Notes: generated from the sequence alone by a model not told the origin. 64,000 nt of DNA from JBMNPT01 sp050943735 (GCA_050943735.1 JBMNPT010000007.1:59812-123811), one strand, 5' to 3'. Numbered from the stretch's first letter, positions 1 through 7,724 are shown. Translations and numbers: made by a program.

Positions 1-2
1 AT

Positions 3-119
3 GGACGGTATCAGTACGAAGGAAAAATCGTGTACGAGGGCAAGGGATATGAATTTTCCATTGATGCATCCAGTGGAGTCCTGACTGACTGGGAAGTACA
101 AACTCTTCACAGAGTGTAA
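3..119 (+). CDS. PepSY-domain protein, C-terminal fragment
   Basis: Only the last 38 codons are in the window; the frame is open at the left edge and stops with TAA at 117-119. The peptide has the typical end of a PepSY domain, where a charged/aromatic stretch is followed by FSIDASSG and a LTDWE-like strand. PepSY domains are found in secreted or membrane peptidase-regulating proteins. The rest of the protein lies outside the window, so its full architecture and location cannot be judged. A bidirectional hairpin terminator follows directly. Confidence 0.6.
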   Translation, partial: GRYQYEGKIVYEGKGYEFSIDASSGVLTDWEVQTLHRV

Positions 120-136
120 ACATTTCTGAAAAAAAT

Positions 137-168
137 AAAAACCCGCAGCTTTTAGCTGCGGGTTTTTT
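137..168. terminator. Bidirectional intrinsic terminator between the PepSY gene and nrdG
   Basis: A 10-bp perfect stem (141-150 with 154-163) has a 3-nt loop, an A-rich run on the left and a run of six T on the right. It can therefore end the plus-strand PepSY transcript and the minus-strand nrd operon. Confidence 0.85.
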
Positions 169-172
169 GATG

Positions 173-724
173 TTACAGAGTGCGGGGGCAGACATATTCA
201 GAGGCGTATTGTCCCACCAAATCCGCCTCCCGGATTTCACCGGTGGCTCGGAAGTGAGCCATATCGATGATGCGCTGGTTGCGGCTGCCGCGGAATTTCA
301 AATCCAGGCTGCGCTGTTCCAGCAGGAAGGGGCCGTCTACCAGCCAATCGGTTGTGTCCAGCAGATCGCCAATTCCGGGGCGTTGGACGCGTAATTCCAA
401 CAACTTTTCCAGAGTATAGCCGGTGTATGTCATGATGTTGAGCCCTTTGGAACGGAGCAGCTGGCCCAAAATTGCCAGTGCCTCCGGCTGGCAGAAGGGT
501 TCTCCCCCACTGAAGGTGACGCCGGAAATCAGGGGATTTTCACAGATGCTGTCGTATACTTTGCTCAGCGGATAGATGTCTCCGCCCTCCATGGGGTGAG
601 TGGTGGGATTGTGACAGCCGGGACAATGGTGGGGGCATCCCTGCACAAAGATTACATAACGCAGCCCCGGACCATCCACGATGGATTCCTTAATGACGCC
701 CGCCAATCGCAATTGTTGTTCCAT
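173..724 (-). CDS. nrdG: Anaerobic ribonucleotide reductase activating protein (radical SAM)
   Basis: NrdG uses a 4Fe-4S cluster and S-adenosylmethionine to generate the glycyl radical on NrdD. The protein of 183 aa has the radical-SAM cluster motif CPHHCPGC (C30, C34, C37) and the SGGEP element that contacts SAM, and its length is normal for the family. The frame can be extended to a TTG five codons upstream, but GGAGG sits 8 nt before the ATG at 724, so that ATG is preferred. It is last in the minus-strand run nrdD - small tail gene - nrdG, so substrate and activase are co-transcribed. A terminator follows. Confidence 0.95.
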   Translation of the reverse strand: MEQQLRLAGVIKESIVDGPGLRYVIFVQGCPHHCPGCHNPTTHPMEGGDIYPLSKVYDSICENPLISGVTFSGGEPFCQPEALAILGQLLRSKGLNIMTYTGYTLEKLLELRVQRPGIGDLLDTTDWLVDGPFLLEQRSLDLKFRGSRNQRIIDMAHFRATGEIREADLVGQYASEYVCPRTL

Positions 725-772
725 ACTCCATACCTCCAAACAAAAAGGGCTGCAACAGCAGCCCTGTGAGTT

Positions 773-949
773 TTACAGCTTCTGCATTCCACTGGACAGA
801 TCGTGCTTTACACGGTCTTCCACTTCGCTGCGCTTGGCGTCGTTGAACCGGTCCAAAGTGCCCACCAGATATCCGGTGATCCGGCGAATCCGCTCGAAGG
901 GCACACCTTCCCCTACCATTTGCTGCTGTGCTTCTACTTTTCTGGTCAT
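773..949 (-). CDS. Stand-alone glycyl-radical C-terminal segment of anaerobic ribonucleotide reductase (NRDD tail)
   Basis: This 58-aa protein has the sequence RRITGYLVGTLDRFNDAKR followed by a DRVKH ending. It matches the extreme C-terminus of class III NrdD proteins such as the E. coli enzyme, where the glycine of R-x-x-GYL carries the radical; here that is G26. It is a separate gene: nrdD ends with TAA at 984-986, 28 nt intervene, and an AAAAGGAG lies 8 nt before this ATG. The frame also allows an ATG two codons earlier, but too close to the Shine-Dalgarno. It probably supplies or replaces the radical loop of NrdD in trans; that role is inferred. nrdG follows downstream. Confidence 0.8.
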   Translation of the reverse strand: MTRKVEAQQQMVGEGVPFERIRRITGYLVGTLDRFNDAKRSEVEDRVKHDLSSGMQKL

Positions 950-983
950 ATCCATCTCTCCTTTTTACAATGGTTGCGTTTCT

Positions 984-3302
984 TTATAATTGATTGGGCT
1001 GCCGGTCGGCTTCTTCAAAGTTGTCGCCATGATAGCCGATGGTGGAACTGTTGTAGTTCTTGTACACACCCAGTTTTTTCAGTTTTTCCACACTGACCGC
1101 TTCTCCCTCATGCCGGCCGCAGCGGGGGCACACATCGCCGATGATGCCATTGTAGCCGCATACGGGGTCCCGGTCCACCGGGTGATTGATGGAGCCATAA
1201 CCGATGCCGCTCTCCTTCATACAGCGGACCACCGTTTCAAAGGCCTCCAGGTTATCACAGGGATCGCCGTCCAGCTCGATGTAGGAGATGTGTCCGCCGT
1301 TGGTGAGGGCGTGGTACGGAGCCTCTCTGCGGATCTTCTCAAAGGCGTTGATATCGAAATACACCGGAATGTGGAAGGAATTGGTGTAGTAGTTGCGGTC
1401 GGTGACGCCGGGAATGCGGCCAAACCGCTTCTGGTCAATGCGGATGAAGCGGCCGGACAGGCCTTCGGCGGGAGTGGCGATGAGCGAGTAGTTGAACCCG
1501 GTTTTTTCGGTGTACTCGTCCATCTTTTTCCGCATAAAGCCCACAATCCGCAGGCCCATCTCCTGGGCTTCCTGACTTTCACCATGGTGCTGTCCCATGA
1601 GTGCCTTGAGGCATTCGGCCAGTCCGATGAAGCCCAAAGTGAGAGTGCCGTGTTTGAGCACTTCGCCCACCCGGTCGTTGGGGCCCAGGTTTTCGCTGCC
1701 CAGCCAGATGCCCTGTCCCATCAGGAAGGGATAGTTGCGTACACACTTCTGGGCCTGAATCTTGTAGCGGGCCATGAGCTGTTCCGCGACCAGATCTACT
1801 TTTTCCTCCAGCATTTCAAAGAACCGGTCCACATTGCCTTCGGCCAGGATACCCAGACGGGGCAGGTTGATGGAGGTAAAGCTCAGGTTACCGCGACCGG
1901 TGACGATCTCATGGGTGGGATCGTAGTGGTTGGCGATGACTCGGGTACGGCAGCCCATATAGGCGATTTCAGTATCCGGATCGCCCTCTTTGTAATACTG
2001 TAGATTGTAAGGGGCGTCCAGGAAGGAGAAGTTGGGGAACAGCCGTTTGGCGGATACCCGGCAGGCCAGTTTGAACAGGTCGTAGTTGGGATCGCCAGGG
2101 TTGTAGTTGACGCCTTCCTTCACCTTGAAGATGTGAATGGGGAAAATGGGGGTTTCTCCGTTGCCCAGACCCGCTTCGGTGGCCAGCAGCACATTTTTGA
2201 TGATGAGCCGGCCTTCCGCGGAAGTATCGGTGCCATAGTTGATGGAGGAGAAGGGGATTTGCGCACCGGCCCGGGAATGCATGGTGTTCAGGTTGTGCAC
2301 CAGCGCCTCCATGGCCTGATAGGTATCCCGGTCGGTCTCCCGCACCGCGTATTTCAGAGCGAATTTCTGGGACTTGTCAATGATATCCTGGGAGAAGCGG
2401 TCTGCCAGCAGCTTGGCTTCCTCGCGGGTGTAGTCGTTGTGGTTGGAGAGAACGGGGGCTAAACCCTGTTCCTCCTCCAGCTTCTGTTCCAGACCCTTTA
2501 CATAGTCCAGCAGATCGGGCTGGCCGCTGTAGATTTCCAGCGCCTTGGCCAGATTTTTGCGGTATTTTTTCTTGTAGGTCTTGGCCACACCTTTGGAAAG
2601 ATAGTAGTCGAAGAGGGGAATGCTCTGGCCGCCATGCTGGTCGTTCTGGTTGCTCTGGATGGCAATGCAGGCCAGCGCGCTGTAGGAGCGGATGTCATTG
2701 GGCTCCCGCAGATGGCCATGGCCAGTGGAAAAGCCTCCCTCAAACAGCTTGTTCAGATCAATCTGACAGCAGGTGGTGGTCAGGGTGTAAAAATCCATGT
2801 CATGGATGTGAATATCGCCATGGATGTGAGCATCGGCGAATTTCTTTTCCAGAATGAACATCTCGCAGAAATTCTTGGAGCCTTCGCTGCCATACTTGAG
2901 CATGGTACCCATGGAGGTATCGCCGTCGATGTTGGCGTTTTCCCGCTTCACATCGTTTTCGGCGGCGCTCTTGAAGGTGAGATCCTCATAGATCTTCATC
3001 AGCCGGGTGCTCATTTCCCGAGCTCGGGTTCGTTCCGCCCGATACAAAATGTAGGTCTTGGCGGTTTTGGCGTGTCCGTTTTCAATGAGGATTTTTTCCA
3101 CCACATCCTGTACTTCTTCCACCGTATAGATGTGGCTGTTTTTGTGCTCCTCCAGATAATCCACTACCTTTTCCGCCAGCGCGAATGCGGTGTCGTAGTC
3201 GTTGCCGCCGATGCCTTTGGCGGCCTTGAAGATGGCGTTTGCAATTTTTTCGATGTTAAAAGGGACTTCCCGCCCGTCCCGCTTGCGGATTTTGGTGATC
3301 AT
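984..3302 (-). CDS. nrdD: Anaerobic ribonucleoside-triphosphate reductase, large catalytic part
   Basis: Class III ribonucleotide reductase, which makes dNTPs from NTPs without oxygen. Residues 1-95 form an ATP-cone allosteric domain (MITKIRKRDGREVPF start), followed by the ten-stranded barrel with the paired cysteines of TTTCCQIDL. Near the C-terminus is a zinc-binding cysteine segment (C715, C725, C728 in DPVCGYNG and CPRCG). The protein then continues for 43 residues with STIGYHG but shows no R-V-x-GYL radical motif; that motif is in the next small gene. At 772 aa the length is normal to long. The ribosome binding site is weak (AGAGAGAG). The promoter region at 3339-3408 has DnaA and NrdR-like sites. 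Confidence 0.95.
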   Translation of the reverse strand: MITKIRKRDGREVPFNIEKIANAIFKAAKGIGGNDYDTAFALAEKVVDYLEEHKNSHIYTVEEVQDVVEKILIENGHAKTAKTYILYRAERTRAREMSTRLMKIYEDLTFKSAAENDVKRENANIDGDTSMGTMLKYGSEGSKNFCEMFILEKKFADAHIHGDIHIHDMDFYTLTTTCCQIDLNKLFEGGFSTGHGHLREPNDIRSYSALACIAIQSNQNDQHGGQSIPLFDYYLSKGVAKTYKKKYRKNLAKALEIYSGQPDLLDYVKGLEQKLEEEQGLAPVLSNHNDYTREEAKLLADRFSQDIIDKSQKFALKYAVRETDRDTYQAMEALVHNLNTMHSRAGAQIPFSSINYGTDTSAEGRLIIKNVLLATEAGLGNGETPIFPIHIFKVKEGVNYNPGDPNYDLFKLACRVSAKRLFPNFSFLDAPYNLQYYKEGDPDTEIAYMGCRTRVIANHYDPTHEIVTGRGNLSFTSINLPRLGILAEGNVDRFFEMLEEKVDLVAEQLMARYKIQAQKCVRNYPFLMGQGIWLGSENLGPNDRVGEVLKHGTLTLGFIGLAECLKALMGQHHGESQEAQEMGLRIVGFMRKKMDEYTEKTGFNYSLIATPAEGLSGRFIRIDQKRFGRIPGVTDRNYYTNSFHIPVYFDINAFEKIRREAPYHALTNGGHISYIELDGDPCDNLEAFETVVRCMKESGIGYGSINHPVDRDPVCGYNGIIGDVCPRCGRHEGEAVSVEKLKKLGVYKNYNSSTIGYHGDNFEEADRQPNQL

Positions 3303-3338
3303 GGCTCTCTCTCTTTCTTTGCTGCGGCCCTGTGAAGG

Positions 3339-3347
3339 TTATCCACA
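3339..3347 (+). promoter_or_regulatory. DnaA box (consensus TTATCCACA)
   Basis: Perfect match to the nine-base DnaA box, in the nrdD leader just downstream of the predicted start of transcription. Confidence 0.6.
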
Positions 3348-3366
3348 GCCTGGCCAGGGTTATCAA

Positions 3367-3394
3367 AATCTAGTTGTGGATAAACTATTTACAA
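3367..3394 (-). promoter_or_regulatory. Candidate nrdD promoter
   Basis: Read on the minus strand, TTGTAA (3389-3394) and TAGATT (3367-3372) are separated by 16 nt and would start transcription near 3360, about 55 nt before the nrdD ATG. A DnaA box occupies the spacer and an NrdR-like box abuts the -35 on its upstream side. Confidence 0.5.
3375..3383 (-). promoter_or_regulatory. DnaA box (consensus, inverted)
   Basis: TGTGGATAA, the exact complement of the consensus DnaA box, lies inside the spacer of the candidate nrdD promoter. It is 28 nt from the first box and in the opposite orientation. Confidence 0.6.
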
Positions 3395-3408
3395 ACTATA
3401 TCTTGTGT
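3393..3408. promoter_or_regulatory. NrdR-like box
   Basis: AAACTATATCTTGTGT agrees at 14 of 16 positions with the NrdR consensus acaCwAtATaTwGtgt. NrdR boxes normally come as a pair about 31 bp apart and a convincing partner was not found, so this is a candidate half of a site. Confidence 0.45.
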
Positions 3409-3541
3409 AAGCAGTATCCATTGTAGAACATTCCAGCCCATTTGTCAATGGAACAAACACGGATAAATTGGCTAAAAATCAAACGGGTTTATGCACGCGG
3501 CCAGGGAAAGGATTGCAGAGGAAAAAAAGATCTGGAAGGAT

Positions 3542-3570
3542 TTGTAATCCCCAGGGAAATATGGTAAAAT
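3542..3570 (+). promoter_or_regulatory. galU promoter
   Basis: TTGTAA (3542-3547), a 17-nt spacer and TAAAAT (3565-3570) with an upstream TGG extended element; the start codon is 37 nt downstream. Confidence 0.65.
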
Positions 3571-3606
3571 GAGAACAACCAAAATCAGTGCGAAGGAGTC
3601 AGACCT

Positions 3607-4479
3607 ATGAAGATCAAAAAGGCCGTCATACCCGCCGCGGGCCTGGGCACCCGGATGTTGCCCGCCACCAAGGCGATTCCCAAAGAAATGATCAACATTG
3701 TGGATAAACCCGCCATTCAATATGTGGTGGAGGAAATTGTAGAGGCTGGCATTGAGGATATTCTCATCATCACCGGACGCAACAAAGGGGTGATGGAGGA
3801 TTATTTCGACTATTCCTATGAACTGGATGACAAACTGTTCAAGGATCATAAAATCCGTATGCACGACGCCATGCGGGAGATTGCCAACATGGCCAATGTG
3901 ATGTACGTGCGCCAGCGGGAGCCCAAGGGACTGGGACACGCGGTGTACCGGGCCCGTAGCTTTACCGGCGATGAGCCTTTTGCCCTGCTGCTGGGAGATG
4001 ACATCATCTACAACCGGGGTACCTGTGCCATTGGACAGATGGTGGAGGCGTACAGCAAGGCGGGCGCCAGCATTTTGGGGGTACAGAAGGTGCCCCACAG
4101 TGAAGTGAGCAAATACGGCAACGTAAAGCCTCAGATGGTGGATGACCGGCTGATGAAGGTGCTGGACATGGTGGAAAAGCCCTCGCCGGAGGAGGCATTT
4201 TCGGATTATGCGGCTCTAGGACGGTATGTGCTCACCAAAGAGGTGTATCGGGAGCTGGAAACCACTCCGGTGGGCAAGGGCGGAGAGATTCAGCTGACCG
4301 ACGCACTCAAGAGCCTCACCGATAAGGAAGGGTTGTTTGCCTATGACTTTGTGGGCCGCCGGTATGACACCGGCAACAAACAGGGCTATCTGGAAGCGGT
4401 GGTGGAATACGCGCTGCGTCACGAAGAGGTGGCGGATAGTTTCCGGGCCTATTTGAAACGAATGGCCTCTCAATTATAA
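3607..4479 (+). CDS. galU: UTP--glucose-1-phosphate uridylyltransferase
   Basis: Makes UDP-glucose from UTP and glucose-1-phosphate, the donor for cell-surface glycans and glycolipids, in the cytoplasm. The 290-aa protein begins with the nucleotidyltransferase signature around GLGTRMLPATKAIPKEM (residues 12-28), and continues with the GalU family pattern IVEKPAPEEAPSN-like segment (here MVEKPSPEEAFSD). Length is typical of bacterial GalU/GtaB. The start is supported by AAGGAG 8 nt upstream and a clear promoter. It is monocistronic, ended by a strong terminator, and divergent from nrdD. Confidence 0.95.
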   Translation: MKIKKAVIPAAGLGTRMLPATKAIPKEMINIVDKPAIQYVVEEIVEAGIEDILIITGRNKGVMEDYFDYSYELDDKLFKDHKIRMHDAMREIANMANVMYVRQREPKGLGHAVYRARSFTGDEPFALLLGDDIIYNRGTCAIGQMVEAYSKAGASILGVQKVPHSEVSKYGNVKPQMVDDRLMKVLDMVEKPSPEEAFSDYAALGRYVLTKEVYRELETTPVGKGGEIQLTDALKSLTDKEGLFAYDFVGRRYDTGNKQGYLEAVVEYALRHEEVADSFRAYLKRMASQL

Positions 4480-4485
4480 AGAAGA

Positions 4486-4525
4486 TTTCCCCTCCGGAGC
4501 CGCTGTTGGCCGGAGGGGATTTTCT
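4486..4525 (+). terminator. galU terminator
   Basis: A 10-bp stem (4488-4497 with 4510-4519), rich in G and C, is followed by TTTTCT. Confidence 0.8.
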
Positions 4526-4612
4526 CTGTGAGGCAAAGTGCGCACCGGGCGGCGCAAAACATTCGCTCAACTGGACAATTTTCATAGAAAACCGCAGAAA
4601 TGGGGATTTTCC

Positions 4613-4641
4613 TTGACTTTGGTCTGGGAATGGGATAAAAT
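4613..4641 (+). promoter_or_regulatory. Promoter of the rpsF-ssb-rpsR operon
   Basis: TTGACT (4613-4618), a 17-nt spacer and TAAAAT (4636-4641). Transcription would start about 55 nt before rpsF. Confidence 0.8.
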
Positions 4642-4704
4642 ATATAAGTCCTTGCTCCTGCAACAAGGCAGGGGCCAAACGTCCAAAAGGAGGTGCAGAA
4701 AGAA

Positions 4705-4992
4705 ATGATGAACAGCTATGAGACCATCTTCATTCTCGACGCCACGATGGGTGAGGAAGCGATCGAGGCCGCTACTGAAAAGTTCAAGGCCCTCATCGCC
4801 GCCAACGGCACCGTGGAGAGCGTTGACGTGTGGGGAAAGAGAAAGCTGGCTTACGAGATCAACGACATGACCGAAGGCTATTATGTGCTGATCAACTTCA
4901 CCGCGAAGCCTGAGTTCCCGGCTGAACTGGAGCGTATCTACAACATCACCGACGGCGTGATGCGTGCTCTGGTAGTCCGCAAGGAAGCCTGA
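4705..4992 (+). CDS. rpsF: Small ribosomal subunit protein bS6
   Basis: bS6 binds the central domain of 16S rRNA together with bS18. The 95-aa protein has the family start NSYETIFILD, and the length is exactly normal. The frame runs up to a GTG at 4693, but that GTG is part of the AAAGGAGG Shine-Dalgarno itself, so the ATG at 4705 is the better start. It heads the conserved rpsF-ssb-rpsR operon, in which single-stranded DNA-binding protein lies between the two partner ribosomal proteins. Confidence 0.97.
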   Translation: MMNSYETIFILDATMGEEAIEAATEKFKALIAANGTVESVDVWGKRKLAYEINDMTEGYYVLINFTAKPEFPAELERIYNITDGVMRALVVRKEA

Positions 4993-5008
4993 GTAGAGGA
5001 GGACGAGC

Positions 5009-5473
5009 ATGAACAAGGCCATTTTAATGGGCAGACTGGTAGCAGATCCGGAATTGCGGCACACCCCCAATAATGTGGCGGTGACCAGTTTTCGGCTGGC
5101 TGTGAACAGACGGTTCCAGCGGGACACTGCCGATTTCATCGACATTGTGGCCTGGCGTCAGACCGCTGAGTTCGTGTCCAATTACTTCCGCAAAGGCATG
5201 CAGGTAGCCGTTGTAGGGTCCATCCAGACCAGAACCTGGAAGGACAAGGACGGCAACAATCGCTACGCCACCGAGGTGGTGGCAGATGAGGCGTATTTCG
5301 CAGACAGCAAGCGTGAGGCGGCAGCCCGGGGCGGCGACGCTTTTGAGGGCATGACTCCTCCTCCCGCAGCTCCATCCGGCGGACGCACCCAGCAAAATGC
5401 CGCTCCGGCATTTGAAATCCCTGTGGACAGTGATTTTTCCAAGCTGGATGACGATGACGATCTGCCGTTCTGA
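5009..5473 (+). CDS. ssb: Single-stranded DNA-binding protein
   Basis: SSB coats single-stranded DNA during replication, recombination and repair. Residues 1-105 form an OB fold (start MNKAILMGRLVADPELR), followed by a short Gly/Ala/Pro-rich linker and the acidic tip DDDDDLPF, the docking site for partner proteins. At 154 aa it is of usual size. AGAGGAGGA precedes the ATG. It lies 16 nt after rpsF and 53 nt before rpsR, in one operon. Confidence 0.97.
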   Translation: MNKAILMGRLVADPELRHTPNNVAVTSFRLAVNRRFQRDTADFIDIVAWRQTAEFVSNYFRKGMQVAVVGSIQTRTWKDKDGNNRYATEVVADEAYFADSKREAAARGGDAFEGMTPPPAAPSGGRTQQNAAPAFEIPVDSDFSKLDDDDDLPF

Positions 5474-5526
5474 AATACCCCAGTGAAGGACATGTGAAAC
5501 AGATTTCGTAAGGAGGGAAAAAGACC

Positions 5527-5766
5527 ATGGCAATGGAAAGAAGCTTCCGCGGCAGAAAGCCCAAGAAGAAGGTTTGCGCATTTTGCGTGGATAAGGTAGA
5601 GCACATCGATTACAAAGATGTGGCCAAGCTGAGAAGATATCTGAGCGAGAGAGGAAAGATTCATCCCCGCCGCATCACTGGTACCTGCGCAAAGCATCAG
5701 AGACAGCTGACCACCGCCATCAAGCGGGCTCGTCACATCGCTCTGCTGCCCTACAGCACCGACTGA
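5527..5766 (+). CDS. rpsR: Small ribosomal subunit protein bS18
   Basis: bS18 pairs with bS6 on 16S rRNA. The 79-aa sequence has the family core, including IDYKDVAKLRRYLSERGKI and the RITGTCAKHQR segment. Two cysteines near the N-terminus (CAFC) and one in the core suggest the zinc-binding (C+) form. A strong AAGGAGGG lies ahead of the ATG. The operon ends at a strong hairpin 33 nt downstream. Confidence 0.97.
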   Translation: MAMERSFRGRKPKKKVCAFCVDKVEHIDYKDVAKLRRYLSERGKIHPRRITGTCAKHQRQLTTAIKRARHIALLPYSTD

Positions 5767-5798
5767 TTCTGAAGCAATCCGGCGTGAGCCGGCAGTAA

Positions 5799-5831
5799 AG
5801 CCCTGAGGCGAAACCGCCTCAGGGCTTTTTG
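5799..5831 (+). terminator. Terminator of the rpsF operon
   Basis: A 12-bp perfect stem (5799-5810 with 5815-5826) with an AAAC loop is followed by a T run. Confidence 0.9.
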
Positions 5832-5854
5832 TATCATCAAAGGAGGCGCTCTGT

Positions 5855-6055
5855 ATGAAAAAAGCTGTGATTGGTGTTGGACTGTTGATCTGTGGGATGA
5901 TGGAACTCACCACCCAGCGGATTGTGGACAGTATTTTCACCGCCAACAACTGGCAGATGTCCCAGTCGGGCGGGAATCTGCTGGTGACGTTGGGTTGGGT
6001 GGCTTTGCTGGCGGGCGCTGTGCTGTGTGTGCTGGCATTAAAGAGTCGGGATTGA
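5855..6055 (+). CDS. Small two-span membrane protein of unknown function
   Basis: This 66-aa protein has two predicted membrane segments: residues 3-18, with a GxGLLICGMM pattern, and residues 43-62, rich in Ala, Val and Leu. A short polar stretch lies between them and the C-terminus is basic (KSRD). No family is recognised. AAAGGAGGCG at normal distance supports the ATG, and a strong terminator follows, so the gene looks genuine and is probably transcribed by read-through from rpsR or by itself. Confidence 0.6.
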   Translation: MKKAVIGVGLLICGMMELTTQRIVDSIFTANNWQMSQSGGNLLVTLGWVALLAGAVLCVLALKSRD

Positions 6056-6064
6056 GCAAAAGAG

Positions 6065-6106
6065 AACCCCCGATTTCGTCTGTGACGAAATCGGGGGATT
6101 TTTTAT
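6065..6106. terminator. Bidirectional terminator between convergent genes
   Basis: A perfect 14-bp stem (6067-6080 with 6084-6097) and a TGT loop are followed by six T, with A-rich sequence on the other side. It overlaps the stop codon region of the minus-strand gene ending at 6103. Confidence 0.9.
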
Positions 6107-6537
6107 TGGTCGCTTTCCATACTGATGGCGCCTTCCTCATAGTACAAAATCAACCGGGAACCGTCCGCCCATTGGGCCTTTTTGTAGTACCGGTCCCGTA
6201 CAAAGTCATAGCCGGTAAAGCCGGCATGCTGTACCAGATCGCCGTAATTGGCGCCCAGAAACAGGTTCATTTCCCGTTCGGCTTGCCAGCGGTCCAGCAG
6301 ATTGCCCTGAAACAGATAAAACAGCAGCAGCAGCAGACACGCCACCACTGCGGCGTACAGCCATTTGAGCCAACGGCGCCAGGGTTGTACCCGTACACCG
6401 CCGGGGTATTTCTGTTGGCACTGAGGGCATTGGGACAGATGGTCCTGTACCAGATGCTGTGTGAAGGAGCTGGCCCGCCCCTGCTGCACCTGGGGAATGA
6501 GGTCGCGGATCATATCGCAGGGATATTTCATGGGCAT
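6103..6537 (-). CDS. Zinc-finger, single-span membrane protein resembling an anti-sigma factor
   Basis: The 144-aa protein has an N-terminal H-x3-C-x2-C cluster (HLSQCPQC) in a helical context of the kind seen in zinc-finger anti-sigma factors. A basic stretch (RRWLKWLY) and one strong Leu-rich membrane span near residues 63-77 follow, then an outer domain of about 65 residues. It therefore resembles an RsiW-like anti-sigma factor, but no sigma gene is adjacent, so that function is not established. The frame extends to a GTG at 6546; AGAGGTG placed 6 nt ahead of the ATG at 6537 favours the latter. It follows wecB by 12 nt and is probably co-transcribed. Confidence 0.6.
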   Translation of the reverse strand: MPMKYPCDMIRDLIPQVQQGRASSFTQHLVQDHLSQCPQCQQKYPGGVRVQPWRRWLKWLYAAVVACLLLLLFYLFQGNLLDRWQAEREMNLFLGANYGDLVQHAGFTGYDFVRDRYYKKAQWADGSRLILYYEEGAISMESDQ

Positions 6538-6549
6538 AACAGTCACCTC

Positions 6550-7647
6550 TTACAATTGGGCTTCCAGCACATCGGCGATGCGGCGGCAGGCAAAGCCGTC
6601 GCCGTAGGGATTGCTGGCGTGGCTCATGGCGTCGTAGGCTGCCTGATCGGTGAGCAGCCGGCGGAATTCGGTATAGATGGTGGCCTCGTCGGTTCCCACC
6701 AGTTTGAGGGTGCCGGCGGCGATTCCTTCGGGCCGCTCGGTGGTATCCCGCATTACCAGCACTGGTTTGCCCAGAGAGGGCGCCTCCTCCTGAATACCGC
6801 CACTGTCGGTGAGGATGAGGAAGGACCGGGCCAGGAAGTTGTGGAAATCCAGCACATCCAGCGGTTCGATCAGATGGATGCGGGGATCATCTCCCAGGAT
6901 TTCCTGAGCGGCCTGGCGTACGGCAGGGTTCATGTGGATGGGGTAAATCACCTTGAGATCAGGGGTTTCATCCACAATGCGCCGGATGGCGCGGAACATG
7001 TGGCGCAGGGGCTCACCCAGATTTTCCCTCCGGTGGGCGGTGAGCATAATGAGCCGGCTGCCGGCGGCCCACTCCAGTTCAGGATGGGTATAGTCCTCCC
7101 GAACAGTGGTTTTCAGGGCATCGATGGCGGTGTTGCCAGTCACGTGGATGGTGGAGGGATCTTTGCCCTCCCGGAGCAGGTTGTCCCGGGACATCTGGGT
7201 GGGGGCGAAGTGGAAACGGGCCAGAATGCCGGTGGCTTGCCGGTTGAACTCCTCCGGATAGGGGGAGTAGATGTTGTAGGTGCGCAGACCGGCTTCCACA
7301 TGTCCCACCGGGATTTGCAAATAGAAGCAGGCCAGTGCACTGCCAAAGGTGGTGGTGGTGTCGCCGTGGACCAGCACCACATCCGGCCGTTCCTTTTCCA
7401 GCACCGCGCGGAGTTTTTCCAGAATGCTGATGGTCACATCGAACAGGGTCTGCTTGTCCTTCATGATGTCCAGATCGTAGTCGGGGGTCACATCAAAGGC
7501 CCGCAGCACCTGATGGAGCATTTCCCGGTGCTGTCCGGTGACGCATACCAGCGTTTGCAGAGAAGTGCGGCGCTGCAGTTCTTTTACCAGCGGACACATT
7601 TTGATGGCTTCGGGGCGGGTACCGAAGACCAGCATCACTTTTTTCAT
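6550..7647 (-). CDS. wecB: UDP-N-acetylglucosamine 2-epimerase (non-hydrolysing)
   Basis: Interconverts UDP-GlcNAc and UDP-ManNAc, the precursor for ManNAc-containing wall polymers such as teichoic acid linkage units. The 365-aa protein has the family start VFGTRPEAIKMCPLV, the VHGDTTTTF and GHVEAGLRT segments, and ILTDSGGIQEEAPSLGKP near residue 280. Length is typical. The ATG is preceded by AAAGGAG. A TagO/WecA-type GlcNAc-1-phosphate transferase, which would act in the same pathway, is encoded at 31068. Confidence 0.93.
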   Translation of the reverse strand: MKKVMLVFGTRPEAIKMCPLVKELQRRTSLQTLVCVTGQHREMLHQVLRAFDVTPDYDLDIMKDKQTLFDVTISILEKLRAVLEKERPDVVLVHGDTTTTFGSALACFYLQIPVGHVEAGLRTYNIYSPYPEEFNRQATGILARFHFAPTQMSRDNLLREGKDPSTIHVTGNTAIDALKTTVREDYTHPELEWAAGSRLIMLTAHRRENLGEPLRHMFRAIRRIVDETPDLKVIYPIHMNPAVRQAAQEILGDDPRIHLIEPLDVLDFHNFLARSFLILTDSGGIQEEAPSLGKPVLVMRDTTERPEGIAAGTLKLVGTDEATIYTEFRRLLTDQAAYDAMSHASNPYGDGFACRRIADVLEAQL

Positions 7648-7724
7648 AGCAGGGCTCCTTTTGTTAACACGAGTTTTGCATATTCTTTATGATAGCAGAA
7701 ATTTCCCCAAAAGGCAATCGGAGG

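Noticed and set aside
990..2003. 337-codon open frame antisense to nrdD
   Set aside because: Mirror of the real gene caused by GC-rich third codon positions; no ribosome binding site or recognisable protein.
4645..4690. CCTTG/CAAGG hairpin with a possible pseudoknot before rpsF, as an S6:S18 control leader
   Set aside because: The stem is short and the conserved features of the known S6:S18-binding RNA could not be recognised.
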